From NCBI GenBank assembly GCA_044426075.1, contig JAWXUT010000013.1, positions 1-24,649 on the forward strand: a stretch of 24,649 bases of DNA. The letters run 5' to 3'. The notes below the pieces were generated by a model. The model was not told the DNA's origin, did not search any database, and saw only the letters and a list, made by a program, of their open reading frames with translations. The DNA comes from JAWXUT01 sp044426075 (GTDB lineage Bacteria; Bacillota; Clostridia; Christensenellales; DTU072). A program made the position numbers and the translations under genes. Position 1 is the first letter of the stretch. Every line of letters begins with the position of its first letter. Positions 20,421 to 24,649 of this stretch are shown in pieces.

Positions 20421-22223
20421 ATGAAAAAATTTTTAATGGGAAATGAAGCAATTGCGTTAGGAGCTATTAGAGCGGGAGTGAAATTTGTGGCGGGATATCC
20501 TGGCACACCTTCAACCGAAATACTAGAGACAATTGCAAAGCACAACAAAGGCGATATATATGTTGAGTGGTCTATTAATGAAAAGGCGGCAATGGAAGTT
20601 GGCGCTGGTGCAGCATATTCTGGTGCAAGAACACTTGTAACAATGAAGCAAGTGGGCTTAAATGTGGCAAGTGATCCATTGATGAGCTTAGCTTACGTTG
20701 GCGTGAAAGGTGGAATGGTTATAATTTCTGCCGATGACCCTGGCCCAATATCTTCACAGACAGAACAAGACACAAGGCGCTTTGCGGGCTTTAGCAAGTT
20801 GCCAGTTTTTGACCCTAGCACACCAGAAGAAGCATATCTTATGATAGAAGATGCGTTTAATTATTCTGAAAAATATTTAACACCCGTTTTGTTCCGCCCA
20901 ACAACAAGAGTTTGCCACGGAAGCGCTACTATTGAATTGTTGGATAAAGTGGAAGTTGGGGAACCAGAAGGCTTTATTAAGGATACCAAAAGGTGGGTTA
21001 TATTCCCTCGTTCATCATATTTAAATCATATTAAAATTGAAAAGAGAAATCCCGTTATCGGCAGTGAATTTTCTAGTTATAGATTCAATGGTGTAGTTGG
21101 AAGTGGAAATATAGGCATAGCTTCTGGCGGTGTAAGTTATCAATATACACAAGAAGCACTTAATAGTCAATTGGGTTTAGCCGATAGTGAATATAGTTTG
21201 TTAAAAATAAGCACACCATATCCATATCCAGATGAATTAGCGTTGCAGTTTTTGCGCAGTGTAAAGAGTGTTATTGTTATAGAAGAATTGGATACTGTTA
21301 TTGAAGACGGGCTAATTGCCTTGTGCGGAATACACAATTTAGATGTAAAGATATTGGGTAAAAAGAGTGGGCACGTTCAGCTTGCGGGCGAGAACAGTGT
21401 TGAATCAGTAACCACAGTGCTTGCAACATATTTTAATATTGACAAAAAGGCAACGGCTTTGGCAGAAACTCCAGCATTGCCAATAAGGCCACCAGTATTG
21501 TGTGCGGGTTGTCCACATAGGGCATCATTTTATGCAGTTAAGCGCGCAATGAAAGGCAAAAAAGCTAATTTCTGCGGTGATATAGGTTGTTACACTTTAG
21601 GCAATGCGCAACCACTTGATATGACAGATACTTGCTTATGTATGGGCGCGGGCATTAATATTGCACAAGGGTTAGAACGCACAAATAAAGATAGCATTAA
21701 CTTTGCTTTTGTTGGTGATTCTACATTTTTTGCTGCGGGACTAACGGGTGTTGTTAACGCAGTTTATAATCAGTCAAATATGGTGCTTATCATATTAGAT
21801 AATGCAACCACCGCGATGACTGGGCATCAGCCTCACCCAGGTACTGGCGTAACAATGATGGGTGAAGTGGTAAACAAAATTGCAATTGCACCAATCCTTA
21901 CGGCAATGGGTGTAGTGAGCGTGCAAACTGTTGATCCATTGGATTTGCAAACATCAATTGAAGCGGTTAAACTAGCTGCAGAAACAAAGGGTGTAACTGC
22001 AATAATATTCAAGTCACCTTGCATAGCAGTCACAAAACCAAGTGCGAAATATTGTATAGATAATGATGTGTGCATAAATTGCAAAAGGTGCATAAAAGAG
22101 TTGGGTTGCCCAGCAATTGTAATAGAAGATGGCAAAGTAAAAATTGAACAATCACTGTGTTTTGGTTGCTCATTATGCACACAAGTGTGTCCCAAAGACG
22201 CAATTTTGCGCAAAGAGGTGTAA
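20421..22223 (+). CDS. iorA: Indolepyruvate:ferredoxin oxidoreductase, alpha subunit
   Basis: The 600-aa protein matches the family length. ATG 20421 is chosen because MKKFLMGNEAIALGAIRAG is the usual N-terminus; the ribosome-binding site is weak (AGG overlapping the lipoprotein stop), suggesting translational coupling. The N-terminal pyrimidine-binding domain has GYPGTPSTEI at 25-34 and the conserved glutamate region EWSINEKAAME at 49-59. CAGCPHR lies at about 361. The thiamine-diphosphate domain has GDSTFFAAG near 433 through ILDNATTAMTG. Residues ~545-600 carry two four-cysteine ferredoxin motifs (CINCKRC and CFGCSLCTQVCP). With IorB it decarboxylates aryl-pyruvates (from Trp, Phe, Tyr) oxidatively to aryl-acetyl-CoA, reducing ferredoxin in the cytoplasm. 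iorB follows after 2 bp and paaK next, giving a complete short pathway. Confidence 0.95.
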   Translation: MKKFLMGNEAIALGAIRAGVKFVAGYPGTPSTEILETIAKHNKGDIYVEWSINEKAAMEVGAGAAYSGARTLVTMKQVGLNVASDPLMSLAYVGVKGGMVIISADDPGPISSQTEQDTRRFAGFSKLPVFDPSTPEEAYLMIEDAFNYSEKYLTPVLFRPTTRVCHGSATIELLDKVEVGEPEGFIKDTKRWVIFPRSSYLNHIKIEKRNPVIGSEFSSYRFNGVVGSGNIGIASGGVSYQYTQEALNSQLGLADSEYSLLKISTPYPYPDELALQFLRSVKSVIVIEELDTVIEDGLIALCGIHNLDVKILGKKSGHVQLAGENSVESVTTVLATYFNIDKKATALAETPALPIRPPVLCAGCPHRASFYAVKRAMKGKKANFCGDIGCYTLGNAQPLDMTDTCLCMGAGINIAQGLERTNKDSINFAFVGDSTFFAAGLTGVVNAVYNQSNMVLIILDNATTAMTGHQPHPGTGVTMMGEVVNKIAIAPILTAMGVVSVQTVDPLDLQTSIEAVKLAAETKGVTAIIFKSPCIAVTKPSAKYCIDNDVCINCKRCIKELGCPAIVIEDGKVKIEQSLCFGCSLCTQVCPKDAILRKEV

Positions 22224-22225
22224 TT

Positions 22226-22822
22226 ATGAATAGAGATTATTTATTGTGTGGAGTAGGTGGTCAAGGCACTATTCTTGCATCAAAACTGCTAGCAGATGCA
22301 GCCTTAAATTCTGGGAATAAAGTTTGTGCTACTGAAACAATTGGTATGTCGCAACGAGGCGGCAGTGTTGTAAGCCACGTGAGAGTAGGGAGTGATACAT
22401 ATTCACCAATGATTCCATATGGAATGGCACAAGTGCTAATTGCATTTGAACCAGCAGAAGCGGTAAGAAATTTACCATATCTTGCAGAAAATGGGGTGTT
22501 AGTTGTGGCCAAAAAGGCAGTAAAGCCAATTACGGCAACACTTAGTGGCGACAATTATGACGGCAGTAATATGATTTCATATTTAAAAGAAAATGTAAAA
22601 AATCTTGTAATAGTTGACGGTGAAACGATATGCGCAAACTTGGGTTCAAACAAGGTGTTAAATGTTGTGCTTTTAGGTGCAGCATCGGCTTCTAATATGC
22701 TAGGTTTTAGCGTTAGCGAGATGCAAGAGGTTATTGAAAAAAGAGTGCCACAAAAATTTATAAATTTAAACCGCAGTGCCTTACAAGCGGGCGCTAGTGT
22801 TGTTATGTCAGAGGTGAAATAA
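22226..22822 (+). CDS. iorB: Indolepyruvate:ferredoxin oxidoreductase, beta subunit
   Basis: The 198-aa protein starts at ATG 22226, behind GAGGTG inside the end of iorA, 2 bp after the iorA stop. It is the gamma-type 2-oxoacid oxidoreductase domain (PF01558). The GVGGQG loop is at 9-14, the ETIGMSQRGGSVVSHVR segment at about 41-57, and the LIAFEPAEAVRN segment near 73. It forms the heterodimer with IorA and helps bind CoA. Its stop codon overlaps the start of paaK by one base (TAATG), so the two are translationally coupled. Length and motifs are complete, and the assignment is firm given the partner next to it. Confidence 0.95.
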   Translation: MNRDYLLCGVGGQGTILASKLLADAALNSGNKVCATETIGMSQRGGSVVSHVRVGSDTYSPMIPYGMAQVLIAFEPAEAVRNLPYLAENGVLVVAKKAVKPITATLSGDNYDGSNMISYLKENVKNLVIVDGETICANLGSNKVLNVVLLGAASASNMLGFSVSEMQEVIEKRVPQKFINLNRSALQAGASVVMSEVK

Positions 22823-24048
22823 TGAATCAAAATCAATTAGAATTAATCAAAAAACAATTGAAAAACCTAGTCAGCAAGCCTTGTTTCTATCAAGAAAAGT
22901 TTGCAGGAATAGATGTTGATGCTATAAATTCGCAAGAGGATTTCGAAAAGCTTCCATTTACTTGGAAGGGCGATTTGCGCGACGCTTATCCTTTGGGTTT
23001 AATGGCGACAGAAGAGGAAAATATAGTAAGAATTCACTCATCTTCGGGCACAACGGGCACACCAGTTATAATCCCATACACCGCAAAAGATGTTGAAGAT
23101 TGGGCTATTATGTTTGCTAGATGTTACGAAATGGTTGGTATTACTAATATGGATAGAATCCACATCACGCCAGGTTATGGCTTGTGGACAGCGGGAATCG
23201 GGTTTCAAGCGGGTGCGGAACGTTTGGGTTCAATGGTAATCCCTATGGGTCCGGGCAACACAGATAAACAACTTCGTATGATGATGGATATGAAATCAAC
23301 CGTACTTTGTGCAACATCTTCATACGCGCTACTATTGGCGGAAGAAATTGCAAAAAGAGGTGTTGGAGACCAAATATTTCTTAAAAAAGGTGTTATAGGA
23401 AGCGAGCGTTGGGGCGAAAAAATGCGCAAACGTATTGCGGGCGAACTTGGTGTTTCATTATATGACATATACGGTTTAACTGAAATATACGGACCGGGTA
23501 TTGCAATCAGTTGTGATGAAGACAAAGGTATGCATTATTGGGACGACTACCTATACATTGAAATTGTAAATCCAAAAACTGGCGAGGTATTGCCTCACGG
23601 CGAAATCGGCGAAATTGTAATTACAACTTTGAAAAAAGAGGGAGCACCTTTAATCAGATATCGCACCCACGACCTATCTCGCATTATGGTTGGCGAATGC
23701 CCTTGCGGAAGCAAATATCCAAGGCTTGATATGATTCTTGGCAGAACCGATGATATGGTAAAAGTAAAAGGTGTAAACATCTTCCCCAGTCAAATTGAAG
23801 AAATGTTAAAGGATATTGACGGCGCGTCCAGTGAATATCAAGTTATGATTGACCATTTAAATGGCAAAGATATTTTGACTTTATTCGTTGAAATTCAACC
23901 AAAAGCTAACGATTATGTTATGGAAATGGCAATCAAAGAAGCCTTCAAAAACAAAATCGGCATAGCTGCAAACGTGAAACCAGTTGCCATAGGCGATTTG
24001 CCACGCAGTGAGAAGAAGACTGCGCGTATCTACGACAACCGCTACTAA
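22822..24048 (+). CDS. paaK: Phenylacetate-CoA ligase family (AMP-forming aryl-acetate:CoA ligase)
   Basis: The 408-aa protein starts at ATG 22822, 3 bp after GAGGTGA, overlapping the iorB stop. The P-loop SSSGTTGTP is at 73-81, YDIYGLTE at about 214-221, APLIRYRTHD near 275-284 and the hinge/C-terminal GRTDDMVKVKGVNIFP near 307-322. All are adenylate-forming enzyme motifs of the PaaK branch (usual length ~430). CPCGS near 293 is the zinc-finger-like pair common in PaaK relatives. The enzyme links phenylacetate, hydroxyphenylacetate or indoleacetate with CoA using ATP. Coupled with iorAB it either releases aryl-acetates from aryl-acetyl-CoA with energy gain or recycles them back; direction is not readable from sequence. 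It ends the unit, before a large palindrome. Confidence 0.92.
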   Translation: MNQNQLELIKKQLKNLVSKPCFYQEKFAGIDVDAINSQEDFEKLPFTWKGDLRDAYPLGLMATEEENIVRIHSSSGTTGTPVIIPYTAKDVEDWAIMFARCYEMVGITNMDRIHITPGYGLWTAGIGFQAGAERLGSMVIPMGPGNTDKQLRMMMDMKSTVLCATSSYALLLAEEIAKRGVGDQIFLKKGVIGSERWGEKMRKRIAGELGVSLYDIYGLTEIYGPGIAISCDEDKGMHYWDDYLYIEIVNPKTGEVLPHGEIGEIVITTLKKEGAPLIRYRTHDLSRIMVGECPCGSKYPRLDMILGRTDDMVKVKGVNIFPSQIEEMLKDIDGASSEYQVMIDHLNGKDILTLFVEIQPKANDYVMEMAIKEAFKNKIGIAANVKPVAIGDLPRSEKKTARIYDNRY

Positions 24049-24049
24049 G

Positions 24050-24182
24050 TGTAAAAAGCCATATATCACGCACATAACTGCACAAAGCCCAACTAGTCCA
24101 AAGAATCGAGTATGTCTATATACACTCATCTTCGGCCGAGTTGGGCTTTGCTTGTTCTGCACGCAATCTCTGGCTTTTTACA
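24050..24182. repeat. 133-bp nested palindrome after paaK, possibly acting as terminator
   Basis: Outer arms TGTAAAAAGCCA (24050-24061) and TGGCTTTTTACA (24171-24182) are perfect 12-bp reverse complements. Inside them CAAAGCCCAACT (24083-24094) and AGTTGGGCTTTG (24139-24150) form a second perfect 12-bp pair. The palindrome begins 2 bp after the paaK stop. Such nesting suggests a small palindromic element or a structured 3' end. The T-run in GGCTTTTTACA could also serve termination. Confidence 0.65.
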
Positions 24183-24249
24183 TTTCTTTGAATGTAGTTT
24201 AGTAGCAAGAATAAGTTTAAGCTTCTGGAAAAGCCATATATCACGCACA
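24054..24249 (+). repeat. 21-bp direct repeat pair around the palindrome
   Basis: An identical 21-bp sequence containing AAAAGCCATATATCACGCAC occurs at 24054-24074 and 24229-24249, 175 bp apart. The inner 12 bases TATATCACGCAC also occur at 8995-9006, at the end of the 7-TM gene. The function is unknown; the positions at gene ends suggest an intergenic repeat family. Confidence 0.8.
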
Positions 24250-24649
24250 AAAAAGCATTCCATTTGAACTGTACCCCATTTAGAGGACATATTTAAAAAT
24301 GAAAAATTCTATTGCTATTTTCTGAGCTTTAAAAAAATATAATACAAAACTGCAAAAACTTGTTTTTGTTGTAACCCTTTACGCGGATATATTTTGCGAT
24401 ACAATAAATATGCGAAGGGACGCACTCTACTTCTTCTATTGCCACTTCCTTCGCTGAACCAAAAGACTTGCAAAATATATGCGGGTCAAGGGCAGTTTTA
24501 ACCTCATAAAAAATATCTATTTCAATCCTTATCTCAAGTTTATATTTGCTCCGATACTTTATCCCTCTTAGACAAGAGGGGACAGTCAGTTTATATTTAT
24601 GACTAGCCAATGTGGGTGTTGAGGAGTTTTGGGGTCAAGCCGCCCTCGG
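24250..24649. other. Non-coding tail with possible IS3/IS150-like end; no gene supported
   Basis: At 24265-24289 the sequence begins TGAACTGTACCCCATTTAG and ends GAGGACA, resembling the terminal inverted repeats of IS150-group IS3 elements (TG-x-ACTG-x-ACCC...GGAC), reading inward to the right. No transposase frame follows within the remaining 360 bp. On the other side a CCTCTT-agac-AAGAGG hairpin followed by GGGGACAGTCAGTTTA (about 24568-24596) looks like a weak inverted counterpart. A minus-strand open frame (24329-24610) has no ribosome-binding site and no recognisable domain. The region may be a decayed insertion sequence or MITE; this is low certainty. Confidence 0.35.

Noticed and set aside
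24008..24202. Plus-strand 64-aa frame over the paaK end and palindrome
   Set aside because: It overlaps the coding end of paaK, has no ribosome-binding site, and is explained by the palindrome.
24329..24610. Minus-strand 93-aa frame as a gene or IS200-type transposase fragment
   Set aside because: It starts at TTG without a ribosome-binding site. The VPSHIY segment only faintly recalls a transposase HUH motif and the rest does not fit.

Overview
The window is AT-rich, with strong Shine-Dalgarno sequences (GGAGG/GAGGTG), sigma-A promoters with 17-bp spacers, a lipobox lipoprotein and ferredoxin-linked anaerobic enzymes. This points to a strictly anaerobic, low-G+C Bacillota (Clostridia-like), probably gut-associated. 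The taxon is inferred; there is no rRNA in the window to test it.

Region 1 (1-7607) is the end of a surface-polysaccharide operon. It holds a glycosyltransferase-2/HAD fusion cut by the left edge, a 1308-aa protein with a polysialyltransferase-like front and a DUF6270-like back, and a CMP-sialate-synthetase-type cytidylyltransferase. It closes with an intrinsic terminator. Together they suggest building of a capsule from CMP-activated acidic sugars. Region 2 (7608-10350) has two unrecognised genes, each with its own promoter (a 159-aa soluble protein and a 7-TM protein). They converge on an aldo/keto reductase with two [4Fe-4S] motifs.

Region 3 (10342-17900) is accessory DNA: a frameshifted rhuM remnant, an intact tyrosine recombinase, and a 1979-aa secreted beta-helix/InlB-repeat/MBG-repeat surface protein. 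Between recombinase and surface protein lies a perfect 19-bp inverted repeat (11658-11676 and 11804-11822). It encloses a good sigma-A promoter (TTGTTT, 17 bp, TATAAT with extended -10) that points at the surface protein. I read this as a probable recombinase-driven invertible promoter (phase-variation switch), shown here in the ON orientation. It is the most interesting object in the window.

Region 4 (17900-18590) is non-coding. It contains a three-hairpin element, tRNA-Arg(CCU) with its terminator on the minus strand, a 51-bp duplicated sequence, and a fluoride (crcB-type) riboswitch whose 3' part overlaps an intrinsic terminator. Region 5 (18600-24048) is a CPA-type cation/proton antiporter under that riboswitch, followed by a four-gene unit: an InlB-repeat lipoprotein, iorA, iorB and paaK. 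The last three form a route from aromatic 2-oxoacids to aryl-acetyl-CoA and aryl-acetates. Region 6 (24049-24649) is non-coding. It has a nested palindrome, a 21-bp direct repeat and a possible IS3/IS150-like insertion-sequence end, and no gene I can support.
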